From: Bradyrhizobium sp. AZCC 1721
Lineage (GTDB): Bacteria > Pseudomonadota > Alphaproteobacteria > Rhizobiales > Xanthobacteraceae
Direction of reading: 5' to 3'
Assembly (NCBI RefSeq): GCF_036924715.1
Contig: NZ_JAZHSB010000001.1
Location: forward strand, 2,657,001 to 2,721,000
DNA: 64,000 bases
The notes under the pieces are model-generated. The model searched no databases, was not told the DNA's origin, and saw only the letters and a program-made list of their open reading frames with translations. The position numbers were made by a program, and so were the translations under genes. Shown one piece after another: positions 36,067-44,523 of this stretch. How positions within the stretch are numbered: position 1 is the first letter of the stretch; every line of letters starts with the position of its first letter.

Positions 36067-36090
36067 ATAGATATCGAGATAGATATCGAG
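36067..36090. repeat. Tandem 12-bp repeat in the divergent polyferredoxin/ligase promoter
   Basis: ATAGATATCGAG occurs twice head-to-tail, preceded by GATATCTGCAAGAT. Each unit contains the palindrome GATATC. The region lies between two divergent FDH accessory operons, and could bind a regulator with a 12-bp period (just over one helical turn). Confidence 0.45.
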
Positions 36091-36184
36091 GCCGCTCACG
36101 TGGCCAACTTGCACGGAATAGCATACACAGGCGGCTCGTGGAGCAATTAGGGATTAGCCGCTCGTGATCGTTCGTCCAAGAGAT

Positions 36185-36919
36185 ATGGAACAGACGCTCG
36201 ATTTGCCACCCGGTTATACTTTGGTCGCGTTGCGCGAGCTCGGCGACGCCTTTGCCCATGCTCGCGAGGTCGCGGCGGAGGCGGGGGCCGGAACGCTGGT
36301 ATGGGTGCGCCGCTACGATCTGGTCGAGTTCGCGGTGGTGCTTGAACCCGACGAGCCGCTCAGGTCGGCGCGGCGGGCGTTCTATGCCGGCATGAATGCG
36401 CTGGCGGATGCGATTGCGGCTCATTGTCCGCCGGAGCGAGAGGTCAGTTTCGACTGGCCCGACGCGATCCGGTTTGACGCGGGATTGCTTGGCGGCGGGC
36501 GGCTCGGCTGGCCCGCTGAATGCACCGAAGACGACATACCGTCTTGGCTCGTTTTCGGCGTGATTCTGCGCGCGGCCGCCATGGCGCATGTTCCGGAGGT
36601 GCAGGCGGCCTCGGGCGTGTCGCTACTGAGCGAAGGTTTCGAGATGGTCGATACCGATGCGATCATCGAAAGCTTCACCAGGCACCTGATGACCGCGTTC
36701 GATCGCTGGAAAGAGCGCGGCTTCGAGGCGATCGCGCGGGACTATCTGGAGCGGCTTCCCAAGGGCAAGGCCGGCGAGCGCAGGGGCATCGACGTCAACG
36801 GCGATCTTCTGGTCGGCATGCCGGCCGGCGGCGGAGCGCCGGAGCGGAACAGCCTTGTGGATGCGCTGGCAAGAGCCAATTGGTATGATCCGCAGGCGCG
36901 CGGTCCGAAATTCGGATGA
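36185..36919 (+). CDS. Biotin/lipoate protein ligase-like protein (formate dehydrogenase cassette)
   Basis: A 244-residue protein from ATG 36185; a GTG at 36164 would add 7 residues. It has LVWVRRYDLVEFAVVLEPDEPL (about residues 38-60), FDWPDAIRFD near 100, a Gly-rich stretch and a C-terminal region with RRGIDVNGDLLV. The layout fits biotin/lipoate A/B ligase family proteins with the DUF4444 domain. The lipoate-binding Arg/Gly loop is weak, so ligase activity is doubtful. It heads a run of uncharacterised genes ending in the FDH structural genes. Confidence 0.65.
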   Translation: MEQTLDLPPGYTLVALRELGDAFAHAREVAAEAGAGTLVWVRRYDLVEFAVVLEPDEPLRSARRAFYAGMNALADAIAAHCPPEREVSFDWPDAIRFDAGLLGGGRLGWPAECTEDDIPSWLVFGVILRAAAMAHVPEVQAASGVSLLSEGFEMVDTDAIIESFTRHLMTAFDRWKERGFEAIARDYLERLPKGKAGERRGIDVNGDLLVGMPAGGGAPERNSLVDALARANWYDPQARGPKFG

Positions 36920-36926
36920 GCCGGAC

Positions 36927-37502
36927 ATGCTGAAATTTCCGCGAACCATCAGGCTGGACCCGTCAGATACCTTCGTCTTCGAGCGGGCGGCGGAACCCGG
37001 CGAATGGGCGGTTTCCGGCGCGTTCGTTTTTTGGAACCGGGATCCGGCGACGCTCGGCCAGAAGCAGCGCGTGGCGCTGCGTTCCGGCTTTCTTGGGATC
37101 GACAGTCTCGGATGGTCGACGCTTGCCGTCGTCACCGAAGCGAGCGAAGCGGAACGGGAGGCGATGATCGAGCGGCTTGCAAGCCAGTTGCTGAAGAAAT
37201 TCGGGGCGCCCGATGCGGATGCCGCGCGTCTTGCCGCCGAGGAAGAGATCGCGTTCGCAGCTTCCTTGTGCGAACACCCGCCGCAGACGTTGCTTGCCGT
37301 TCAGCGCAGCGTCGAAAACGGCGAGATCCGCGAACGCTTTCGTACCCTTAAAGCCCGCCCGGCTGCTGCGGATGCCGACCGGTTGCACGCGCATGCCAGC
37401 GCCTTTACCTTCCATGAAGTCGAGGGCGATGTTGAACCTGCCGAAGAGGTCGATCTTCTCGGGCTGATCAGGACCGACGCCAGGACGACGGATCGTACAT
37501 GA
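36927..37502 (+). CDS. DUF6505-type protein of the formate dehydrogenase cassette
   Basis: A 191-residue soluble protein beginning MLKFPRTIRLDPSDTFVFERAAEPG, with EWAVSGAFVFW near 26-36 and a helical second half (LASQLLKKFGAPD, AAEEEIAFAASLCE). To my recollection this is the DUF6505 family, found next to FDH genes in rhizobia. It overlaps the next gene by 4 bp. No catalytic motif is visible. Function unknown; genomic position argues for a role in FDH assembly. Confidence 0.6.
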   Translation: MLKFPRTIRLDPSDTFVFERAAEPGEWAVSGAFVFWNRDPATLGQKQRVALRSGFLGIDSLGWSTLAVVTEASEAEREAMIERLASQLLKKFGAPDADAARLAAEEEIAFAASLCEHPPQTLLAVQRSVENGEIRERFRTLKARPAAADADRLHAHASAFTFHEVEGDVEPAEEVDLLGLIRTDARTTDRT

Positions 37503-38521
37503 GAGAATTCTGGGTCGCATCGGGCCATCACCTCACGCGCCGCGCCGATCACGGCGGGCTGGTCGCGACGCCTGAACTCATCATGGCCTATCTGGCGCGG
37601 CCCGAATTGATGCCGCCGGCCGACGCCTGCGACGCCGAGCGCCATCTTCATGCGAGCCTGATGGGCGATCCGCTGCGCCCGGTCTCGGATGCTGATATCG
37701 CCGCGCTGGCCGATGCCGATGCGCGCGAAAACTGGTCCTTCATGGTGAATTTCCGCGATCGGCTGATGGCGGCGCCGTCGCTGGAGGCGGTCTATGTCGC
37801 GCTCGCCCGCAAGGGGGCCGGCGATCTGCCGCCGATCTTTCTGTCGCAATTGTGCCACCTGATCCTGCGCAACGCGCTCGAAGGCTGCGACGACCCTTAT
37901 GTGTTGCGTGCTGCGGAGCTGTTCTATCGCAGCCAACTGGCCGCCGTTCACGAAGGCACGTTGCTGCTGGCCGATGCGGAAGTCATCGAGGCGGAGCAGC
38001 ATGCCCAGCACGACCTGCATTCATCGCCGCTCACGGCCATGCTGCAGCAGCCGAAGTCGTTCGGCGAGATGGACGTCATGGACGACGAAAACGCCTGGAC
38101 CTACTGGTCGCGGTCGGATGCGCATGCGATGGTGATGAACATCGGCGGCAACAAGAAAGCGCGGGCCGCGCTCTGCCGTGTCATCGAGCGCTGGATTGCT
38201 CATCTGCTCGGCATCACCGTCGGCGTCGAAACCATCGCCGCGATCGAGGATCGCGACTGGCGCTGGTTCATCGGCCTCGACAGCGAGGCGACGCGGATCG
38301 GCAACGCGCTGTGGCGTGGCGAGCAGCTGGAGGGCGGCATTGCCGAACGCATCGTGGCACTGATGCGCCTGACCTTCGAGGATACGCGGCTGGTGGACGA
38401 GCGGGTCGGCGACAAGCCGGTTTACCTCATCCTCGCCATGGGCGCGGACAAGGTGGTGAGACTAAAGCCGCAAAATCTGGTTGCGGGGTTGCCGCTGGCC
38501 GCGGCCGCGAATGCCACGTGA
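37499..38521 (+). CDS. DUF6352-type protein of the formate dehydrogenase cassette
   Basis: A 340-residue soluble protein beginning MREFWVASGHHLTRRADHG. Helical throughout, with conserved-looking blocks LVATPELIMAYLARPEL, PIFLSQLCHLILRNALEGCDD, and DENAWTYWSRSDAHAMVMN. The C-terminal part ends with DKPVYLILAMGADKVVRLKP. I associate this with DUF6352. Its Trp/His-rich central block could bind a cofactor, but this is a guess. Start overlaps the stop of the upstream gene (ATGA). Confidence 0.6.
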   Translation: MREFWVASGHHLTRRADHGGLVATPELIMAYLARPELMPPADACDAERHLHASLMGDPLRPVSDADIAALADADARENWSFMVNFRDRLMAAPSLEAVYVALARKGAGDLPPIFLSQLCHLILRNALEGCDDPYVLRAAELFYRSQLAAVHEGTLLLADAEVIEAEQHAQHDLHSSPLTAMLQQPKSFGEMDVMDDENAWTYWSRSDAHAMVMNIGGNKKARAALCRVIERWIAHLLGITVGVETIAAIEDRDWRWFIGLDSEATRIGNALWRGEQLEGGIAERIVALMRLTFEDTRLVDERVGDKPVYLILAMGADKVVRLKPQNLVAGLPLAAAANAT

Positions 38522-38543
38522 TCCACTGAATGGAGGATGGGAC

Positions 38544-39062
38544 ATGGCGATGACGGAAGCATCCCGCGAGGTCGGCGTGGTGGTGCGGCGCCGTTCGATC
38601 GACAATCCCTGGATCGACCAGTTGTGGTCGCCGGCAATGATCCTGGATGAGGTGCCGGCGACCGCACCCTGGACTGCGCTGTCCACCGAAGCCGACGCGA
38701 CGATCTATTACGCTGGATCGGCCAGCATCGACCTGTTCAGCTCGGAAACGGCGAACTACCGCGACAACCTTGCCGATGGGGAGCCGCGGATCTGGGTCGC
38801 GTTGCGGCGCCAGGATGGTGGTCCTGAGCTTGAGCTGACGAAAGTGACCGCCGACCCGACCGAAGGGGAGGCGATGTTCGAAAGCGGCTGCGACGTGATC
38901 GGTACCGTGCCGATGCCGCCCGAAATCGCGTCATGGATTGCCGCCTTCGTCGATCGATTCCATGTCGAGCGTGTGTTTCACAAGCGCAAGCGGGATCGTG
39001 CCAGCGGCGATCGGCCGCGCGTGCCGGGCGGCGGGCCGGACGAGAAGATGGGTCGCAAATGA
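38544..39062 (+). CDS. DUF3305 domain protein
   Basis: A 172-residue soluble protein with a compact block VGVVVRRRSIDNPWIDQLWSP near the start and YRDNLADGEPRIWVALRR near 82, both typical of DUF3305. It ends in a basic tail (HKRKRDRASGDRPR). GGAGGA precedes the ATG. DUF3305 and DUF3306 genes regularly accompany FDH genes, and no biochemical role is known to me. Overlaps the DUF3306 gene by 4 bp. Confidence 0.75.
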   Translation: MAMTEASREVGVVVRRRSIDNPWIDQLWSPAMILDEVPATAPWTALSTEADATIYYAGSASIDLFSSETANYRDNLADGEPRIWVALRRQDGGPELELTKVTADPTEGEAMFESGCDVIGTVPMPPEIASWIAAFVDRFHVERVFHKRKRDRASGDRPRVPGGGPDEKMGRK

Positions 39063-39763
39063 GTGGTCCGGACGAAGCCGATCGGGACAAGGGCTTTCTG
39101 GCGCGATGGTCGCAGCGCAAGCAGGAAGCCAAGCAGACCGAGCCGAAGCGGGATACGCCGGCTGCCGAAAGTGGCGATTCGTCAGCTCCACCTTTAGCGC
39201 AGCCCGAAGAGGTCGTGCCGGAGTTCGATCTGTCGACGCTGCCAAACCTCGAGGAGCTGACGGAGACCAGCGATATCACCGCCTTCCTTCGCAAAGGCGT
39301 TCCCGAACATTTGCGGAATGCGGCTTTGCGAAAATCCTGGGCGCTGGATCCCGCGATTCGCAACTACGTCAGTCCAGCACTTGAATATGCCTACGACTGG
39401 AATGCGCCGGGCGGAGTGCCCGGCGGTGGCGAGCTCGGCGCAGGCGTCGACGTGGCGCGGCTCGTCGCGCAAATCATGGGCGAGCAACCGTCTGAAACAA
39501 CGAATTCCGACGCAAGTTCCGGAACCGAGATGGCAGGTCCTTCGCCACAACCGGCCGAACGTGAACTCTCGGCAAAACCGCAGGAAGACCTTCCTGAGGA
39601 GTCTTTGCGACAGTCTGATGAACCCTCGACAGAAACGGAACTCGTTTCAGAAGCGAAACGGGGTACAGGGGAATCCGCGCCGGTGGGCGAATTCGAGGCA
39701 GCCAAATCTGTTGCATCGCAGCAACGAGTGCGACGCCATGGCACCGCAAAACCAATTGTTTAG
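39059..39763 (+). CDS. DUF3306 domain protein
   Basis: A 234-residue protein. The domain proper covers about residues 1-125: GFLARWSQRKQEAK, EFDLSTLPNLEELTETSDITAFL split over positions 57-80, and VPEHLRNAALRKSWALDP, the signature of DUF3306. The C-terminal 100 residues are low-complexity, rich in Ser, Glu, Pro and Thr, likely disordered. It is the last gene before the promoter region of the HTH-TorD gene. No membrane segment. Confidence 0.75.
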   Translation: MSGPDEADRDKGFLARWSQRKQEAKQTEPKRDTPAAESGDSSAPPLAQPEEVVPEFDLSTLPNLEELTETSDITAFLRKGVPEHLRNAALRKSWALDPAIRNYVSPALEYAYDWNAPGGVPGGGELGAGVDVARLVAQIMGEQPSETTNSDASSGTEMAGPSPQPAERELSAKPQEDLPEESLRQSDEPSTETELVSEAKRGTGESAPVGEFEAAKSVASQQRVRRHGTAKPIV

Positions 39764-39780
39764 ACAAAAGTATTTGCGGA

Positions 39781-39797
39781 CATAGGCCTCGCCTATG
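39781..39797. promoter_or_regulatory. Palindrome 1 upstream of the HTH-TorD gene
   Basis: CATAGGC-CTC-GCCTATG, perfect 7-bp arms. No U-tract follows on either strand, so it is not an ordinary terminator. First of three consecutive palindromes. Confidence 0.5.
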
Positions 39798-39810
39798 CTA
39801 CAAATTCTCC

Positions 39811-39825
39811 CTGGAATAATTCCAG
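39811..39825. promoter_or_regulatory. Palindrome 2 upstream of the HTH-TorD gene
   Basis: CTGGAATAATTCCAG, perfect 7-bp arms around a single A. The GAATAATTC core is reminiscent of iron-responsive (Irr/ICE-type) elements of rhizobia, though the flanks differ. Confidence 0.5.
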
Positions 39826-39836
39826 TTCTAAAGTGT

Positions 39837-39855
39837 GTGCCTGAATAAGAGGCAC
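39837..39855. promoter_or_regulatory. Palindrome 3 upstream of the HTH-TorD gene
   Basis: GTGCCT-GAATAAG-AGGCAC, perfect 6-bp arms, 33 bp before the ATG. The position would suit a repressor site close to the transcription start. Confidence 0.5.
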
Positions 39856-39887
39856 TCGGGCGCGGGCGGGGAGAATTCGGTAGCACC

Positions 39888-40676
39888 ATGCGTGATGCCG
39901 GGCTGGAACTAGCAATCAAGGCAGCAGGTGGCGTCGGATCGCTGGCGCGGGGGCTCGGCATTGCGCAGCCGTCCGTTTCCGCATGGTCGCGTATTCCCGC
40001 CGAGCGGGTTCTCGCGGTCGAGGCGCTGACGCAGGTGGACCGTCTCGCGCTGCGTCCCGATCTCTACGGATCGTCCGAGGATCAGGTGACATCGAAATCC
40101 GAAATCGACGAGATCGATCAACTGCGTGCCGCGGAATACGGCCTGTTGTCGTTGCTGCTTGGCAAGGCGCCCGATGCGGAAACGCTGCAACGGGTAGCAA
40201 CGCTGAAGGGCGACGGATCCGATCTCGGCATGGCGCATGTCGAACTCGCGTCCGCCGCTGCGGCGACGGATGATCGTGCCGTTAGCAAGGAATTCTTCGA
40301 TCTCTTCATCGGGCTCGGCCGTGGCGAGCTGCTGCCCTATGCCTCCTACTATCTGACCGGCTTTCTTCACGAGCGTCCGCTGGCGCGGGTGCGCGAGGAT
40401 CTGCGTGCGCTCGGAATCGAGCGCGCAGGTACCTCGCGTGAGCCGGAAGATCACATCGCCATCCTGCTCGAAGTCATGGCGGGCCTCGCACGCGGCGACT
40501 TCGAGGCCGAGTTCGCCGAGCAGGCGCGCTTTTTCGAGCGTCATCTCAAGCCGTGGGCGGCGCGGATGTTCGCCGATCTCGAAATGTCGCAATCGGCGCG
40601 CTTCTACCGCGCCGTCGGCCGCACCGGCCGTGTCTTCATGGAATTGGAATCAGAGGCCTTCACGCTGTCCGAGTGA
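39888..40676 (+). CDS. TorD-family redox enzyme chaperone with N-terminal YdaS/Cro-like helix-turn-helix
   Basis: A 262-residue fusion. Residues 1-60 (LELAIKAAGGVGSLARGLGI, then QPSVSAWSRIPAERVLAVEAL) fit the YdaS/Cro-like DNA-binding helix-turn-helix, including the VSxWxRiPaERv turn. Residues 75-255 are TorD-like: DQLRAAEYGLLSLLLGKAPD, ELLPYASYYLTGFLHERPLA and EDHIAILLEVMAGLARGDFE. TorD proteins bind the TAT signal of a molybdoenzyme until cofactor insertion is complete; here the client is almost surely the FDH alpha subunit 263 bp downstream. The fused DNA-binding domain suggests a chaperone that also reads promoter DNA. Three palindromes lie directly upstream. Confidence 0.88.
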   Translation: MRDAGLELAIKAAGGVGSLARGLGIAQPSVSAWSRIPAERVLAVEALTQVDRLALRPDLYGSSEDQVTSKSEIDEIDQLRAAEYGLLSLLLGKAPDAETLQRVATLKGDGSDLGMAHVELASAAAATDDRAVSKEFFDLFIGLGRGELLPYASYYLTGFLHERPLARVREDLRALGIERAGTSREPEDHIAILLEVMAGLARGDFEAEFAEQARFFERHLKPWAARMFADLEMSQSARFYRAVGRTGRVFMELESEAFTLSE

Positions 40677-40709
40677 CGGTGAAAGGCGACGAGAATAGGA
40701 GAGATCGCA

Positions 40710-40925
40710 ATGAGCAAGCCATCTGAGAGTAAGGGAAAGTCACAGGCCGCCGGGGTGGATCGGCGCAGCCTGTTTCTGATGGGCGGTTCGGCGGTCGCCG
40801 CGGCAGCCGTTGTCCCGCTTACTGGAAGCGAGGCGGCTGCGGACGAGTCGCAGGCCGAGCGCGTCAAGGCGCGCTACAAGGAAAGCGACCACGTCAAGAA
40901 TTTCTATCGCGTCAACCGCTATTGA
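40710..40925 (+). CDS. Small TAT-targeted protein of the formate dehydrogenase region
   Basis: A 71-residue protein with a twin-arginine motif DRRSLFLMGG near residue 17, a short hydrophobic stretch (SAVAAAAVVPLTG) and an ending SDHVKNFYRVNRY. It matches the family described as 'formate dehydrogenase region TAT target'. It lies 13 bp upstream of the FDH alpha gene and 33 bp after the HTH-TorD gene. The role is unknown; it may help export or shield the alpha subunit. GGAGAGATCGCA precedes the ATG. Confidence 0.85.
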   Translation: MSKPSESKGKSQAAGVDRRSLFLMGGSAVAAAAVVPLTGSEAAADESQAERVKARYKESDHVKNFYRVNRY

Positions 40926-40938
40926 TGGGACCACGCAC

Positions 40939-43905
40939 ATGTTGATGAAGCGAAGAGATGGATCCGCGGGCAAGGCGCGTTTGCAAGGTATCGCCGCCGG
41001 CCTCGCGTCGGGAGTTCTCGACCGCCGTACGTTTCTGCGGCGGTCCGGTCTGGCGGCCGGCGCGGGCGCCGCGATCGGCCTGATGCCGCTCGGCTCGGTG
41101 CGCAAGGCGCAGGCAGGACCTGAGAAGGTCGGCGCGCCCACCGAAATCAGAAAGAACATCTGCACGCATTGCTCGGTCGGTTGCACCGTGATCGCCGAAG
41201 TGCAGAACGGCGTCTGGGTCGGCCAGGAGCCGGCGTGGGACAGCCCGATCAACCGCGGCTCGCATTGCGCCAAGGGCGCAGCCGTGCGCGAACTCGTCCA
41301 TGGCGACCGCCGGCTGAAATATCCGATGAAGCTGGTCAACGGCGAGTGGCAGAAGATCTCGTGGGATCAGGCCATCAACGAGATCGGCGACAAGATGCTG
41401 GAGATCCGCGCCAAGTCCGGCGCCGATTCCGTCTATCTGCTCGGCTCCGCGAAGTTCTCCAACGAGGGCGGCTATCTGTTCCGCAAGTTCGCGGCGTTCT
41501 GGGGCACCAACTCGATCGATCACCAGGCCCGCATCTGTCATTCGACCACCGTCGCCGGCGTCGCCAATACCTGGGGCTACGGCGCGATGACGAATTCCTA
41601 CAACGACATGCGCAACTCGAAGACGATCATCTTCATGGGATCGAACGCCGCCGAAGCGCATCCAGTGTCGTTGCAGCACATCCTCTCCGGCAAGGAGCTC
41701 AATCGCGCCAACGTATTCGTGCTCGATCCGCGCTTCACCCGCACCGCGGCGCATGCCACCGAATATGTGAGATTCCGCGGCGGCACCGATATTGCCGTGA
41801 TCTGGGGCATGTTGCACCACATCTTTAACAATGGCTGGGAAGACAAGGAATTCATCAAGCAACGCGTCTACGGCATGGACCAGATCCGCGCCGAAGTTGC
41901 GAAGTGGACGCCAGAAGAGGTCGAGCGCGTCACCGGCATTCCCGGCGAGCAACTGAAGAAAGTTGCCGAGACCTTTGCCAAGCAGAAGCCATCGACCATT
42001 GTCTGGTGCATGGGCGGCACCCAGCATACGGTCGGCACGGCCAACGTCCGCGCTTACTGCAACCTGCTGCTGGCGACCGGCAATGTCGGCTCCTTCGGCT
42101 CGGGCGCCAACATCTTCCGCGGCCACTGCAACGTGCAGGGCGCGACCGATATCGGGCTCGATATCGTGACGCTGCCGCTCTACTACGGCCTCGTCGAAGG
42201 CGCCTGGAAGCATTGGGCGCGCGTCTGGGAAGTTGAGTACGACTACCTGCAGTCGCGCTTCGACGAAGTGCCAGCGAAGGCGGGCCGTCCGGCACGCACC
42301 CGCAAGCAGAACATGGAACTGCCGGGCATTCCGTGGACCCGCTGGTTCGATGCGACGCTGTCCAACCCCGACGACGTCGATCAACGCGACGCCGTGAAGG
42401 GCGTGGTCATCATGGGCCACGGTGGCAATACCGTGCCGCGCATGACGGAGATGGTGAAGGGCCTCGAAAAACTCGAACTGCTCGTGGTCGCCGATCCGCA
42501 TCCGACGACCTTCGCTGCGATCTCGGAGCGCAAGAACGGCACCTATCTGCTGCCGGCCTGCACCCAGTTCGAGACCTCGGGCTCGCGTACGGCCTCCAAC
42601 CGCTCGCTGCAGTGGGGCGAGCAGATCGTCAAGCCGATCTTCGAATCGAAGGACGACTACGAGATCATCTATCGGCTGTCGGAAAAGCTCGGCTTCGCCG
42701 ACAAGATGTTCAAGAACATCAAGGTCGAGAACAAGCATCCGTCGGCCGAGGACCTCTTGCGGGAAATCAACCGGGGCGGCTTCTCGACCGGCTACTCCGG
42801 CCAGTCGCCGGAGCGGTTGAAGGCGCACATGAAGAACCAGGGCAAGTTCGACCTGGTGACCCTGCGCGCCAAGGCGGATGAGCCGGAGATCGGCGGCGAC
42901 TATTACGGCCTGCCGTGGCCGTGCTGGGGCACGCCGCAGATCCGACATCCGGGCACGCACACGCTCTACAACACCAACCTGCACGCCAAGGATGGCGGCG
43001 GCACGTTCCGCGCGCGCTTCGGCGTGGTCTACGAGGAGAAGCAGCCGGACGGCTCGGTCAAGAATGTCAACATGCTGTCCGAAGGATCCTACAGCAAGGG
43101 GTCGGAGCTCACCGACGGCTATCCCGAGTTCACCTATGGCGTGCTCAAGAAGCTCGGCTGGGACAAGGATCTGACCGCGGACGAGCTTGCGACCATCAAC
43201 AAGATCGGCGGCAACAACCCTGATGGCGTCGGCTGGGCGGTCGATCTGTCGGGCGGTATCATCCGCGTCACGCTGGAGCACGGTGTGATGGCGTATGGCA
43301 ACGGCAAGGCCCGCGCGGTGGCGTGGAATCTGCCGGATCCCGTGCCGGTGCATCGCGAGCCGATCTACACCGCGCGGCCCGATCTGGTCGCGAAGTACCC
43401 GACGCGTCCGGACGGGCGTCAGTTCCGCATGGCCAATCTCGGCTTCTCGATTCAGAAGGCGGCGGTCGAGAAGGGACTCGCCAAGCAATTCCCGATCATC
43501 CTGACTTCGGGACGCCTCGTCGAATATGAAGGCGGCGGCGAAGAGACCCGATCCAACAAATGGCTCGCGGAATTGCAGCAGGACATGTTTGTCGAGGTCA
43601 ACACCTCGGATGCCGCCGAGCGCGGCATCAAGGATGGCGGCTGGGTTTGGGTTTACGGTCCGGAAAACAGCTCGAAGGCCCGCGTCAAGGCGCTGGTCAC
43701 CGACCGCGTCGGCAAGGGGGTGGCGTTCATGCCATTCCACTTCTCCGGATGGTTCCAGGGCGTCGACCAACGCAGCAAATATCCGAAGGGCTCAGACCCG
43801 ATCGTGCTGGGCGAAAGCGTCAACACGATCACGTCCTACGGCTACGACCCGGTCACCGGCATGCACGAGGGCAAGGTGACCCTGTGCCAGATCCAAGCGG
43901 CGTGA
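40939..43905 (+). CDS. Formate dehydrogenase, molybdopterin-containing alpha subunit
   Basis: A 988-residue enzyme that oxidises formate to CO2. A TAT signal lies near residues 29-60 (DRRTFLRRSGLAAGAGAAIG). The N-terminal 4Fe-4S cluster ligands are Cys75, Cys78, Cys82 and Cys110 (CTHCSVGC and GSHCAKG). The Mo ligand is Cys200, with catalytic His201, in ARICHSTTVAG; it uses Cys, not selenocysteine. GGGTDIAV, the NTVPRM strand and the C-terminal dinucleotide-binding domain (about 800-980) follow. The ATG at 40939 begins the TAT signal; an in-frame upstream start at 40810 runs through the preceding gene and was rejected. It is periplasmic and partners the beta and gamma subunits that follow. Confidence 0.97.
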   Translation: MLMKRRDGSAGKARLQGIAAGLASGVLDRRTFLRRSGLAAGAGAAIGLMPLGSVRKAQAGPEKVGAPTEIRKNICTHCSVGCTVIAEVQNGVWVGQEPAWDSPINRGSHCAKGAAVRELVHGDRRLKYPMKLVNGEWQKISWDQAINEIGDKMLEIRAKSGADSVYLLGSAKFSNEGGYLFRKFAAFWGTNSIDHQARICHSTTVAGVANTWGYGAMTNSYNDMRNSKTIIFMGSNAAEAHPVSLQHILSGKELNRANVFVLDPRFTRTAAHATEYVRFRGGTDIAVIWGMLHHIFNNGWEDKEFIKQRVYGMDQIRAEVAKWTPEEVERVTGIPGEQLKKVAETFAKQKPSTIVWCMGGTQHTVGTANVRAYCNLLLATGNVGSFGSGANIFRGHCNVQGATDIGLDIVTLPLYYGLVEGAWKHWARVWEVEYDYLQSRFDEVPAKAGRPARTRKQNMELPGIPWTRWFDATLSNPDDVDQRDAVKGVVIMGHGGNTVPRMTEMVKGLEKLELLVVADPHPTTFAAISERKNGTYLLPACTQFETSGSRTASNRSLQWGEQIVKPIFESKDDYEIIYRLSEKLGFADKMFKNIKVENKHPSAEDLLREINRGGFSTGYSGQSPERLKAHMKNQGKFDLVTLRAKADEPEIGGDYYGLPWPCWGTPQIRHPGTHTLYNTNLHAKDGGGTFRARFGVVYEEKQPDGSVKNVNMLSEGSYSKGSELTDGYPEFTYGVLKKLGWDKDLTADELATINKIGGNNPDGVGWAVDLSGGIIRVTLEHGVMAYGNGKARAVAWNLPDPVPVHREPIYTARPDLVAKYPTRPDGRQFRMANLGFSIQKAAVEKGLAKQFPIILTSGRLVEYEGGGEETRSNKWLAELQQDMFVEVNTSDAAERGIKDGGWVWVYGPENSSKARVKALVTDRVGKGVAFMPFHFSGWFQGVDQRSKYPKGSDPIVLGESVNTITSYGYDPVTGMHEGKVTLCQIQAA

Positions 43906-43919
43906 GAGGAGAATAGATC

Positions 43920-44516
43920 ATGGCTCGCGTCAAATTTCTTTGTGATGCCGACCGTTGCATCGAGTGCAATGCGTGCGTGACCGCCTGCAAGAACGAACAT
44001 GAAGTGCCGTGGGGCATCAATCGCCGCCGCGTCGTCACCATCAATGACGGCAAGCCCGGCGAACGCTCGGTCTCAATGGCCTGCATGCATTGCACGGATG
44101 CGCCGTGCGCCGCGGTTTGCCCGGTGTCGTGCTTCTACACCACCGCCGACGGCGTCGTGCTGCACTCCAAGGATCTGTGCATCGGCTGCGGCTACTGCTT
44201 CTACGCCTGTCCGTTCGGCGCGCCGCAATATCCGAAGGTCGGCAACTTCGGATCGCGCGGCAAGATGGACAAGTGCACCTACTGCGCGGGCGGACCGGAA
44301 GCCGACTCCACCCCGGCCGAATACGCCAAATACGGCGCCAACCGTCTGGCCGAGGGCAAGCTGCCGATTTGCGCCGAGATGTGCTCGACCAAATCACTGC
44401 TCGCCGGCGACGGCGCGATCATCGCCGAGATCTACAAGGAGCGGGTGATGAAGCGCGGCTATGGCTCGGGCATGTGGGGCTGGAAGACGGCCTACAGCGA
44501 TTCACCGACCGGCTGA
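43920..44516 (+). CDS. fdh3B: Formate dehydrogenase, iron-sulfur beta subunit
   Basis: A 198-residue ferredoxin-type subunit with four cluster-binding motif groups: DRCIECNACVTACKNEHE near residue 13, ACMHCTDAPCAAVCP near 56, DLCIGCGYCFYACPFG near 84, and CTYCAGGPE with CAEMCSTKS later. It links the Mo-containing alpha subunit to the haem-containing gamma subunit. The size is small compared with FdoH (about 300 residues) because it lacks a C-terminal membrane helix; it matches the shorter FDH3-type beta subunits. It lies 14 bp after the alpha gene. Confidence 0.95.
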   Translation: MARVKFLCDADRCIECNACVTACKNEHEVPWGINRRRVVTINDGKPGERSVSMACMHCTDAPCAAVCPVSCFYTTADGVVLHSKDLCIGCGYCFYACPFGAPQYPKVGNFGSRGKMDKCTYCAGGPEADSTPAEYAKYGANRLAEGKLPICAEMCSTKSLLAGDGAIIAEIYKERVMKRGYGSGMWGWKTAYSDSPTG

Positions 44517-44523
44517 TGCAACG

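Noticed and set aside
40912..43770. 952-codon open frame antisense to the FDH alpha gene
   Set aside because: Same reason: long antisense shadow of a strongly biased gene, with no recognisable domain or ribosome site.
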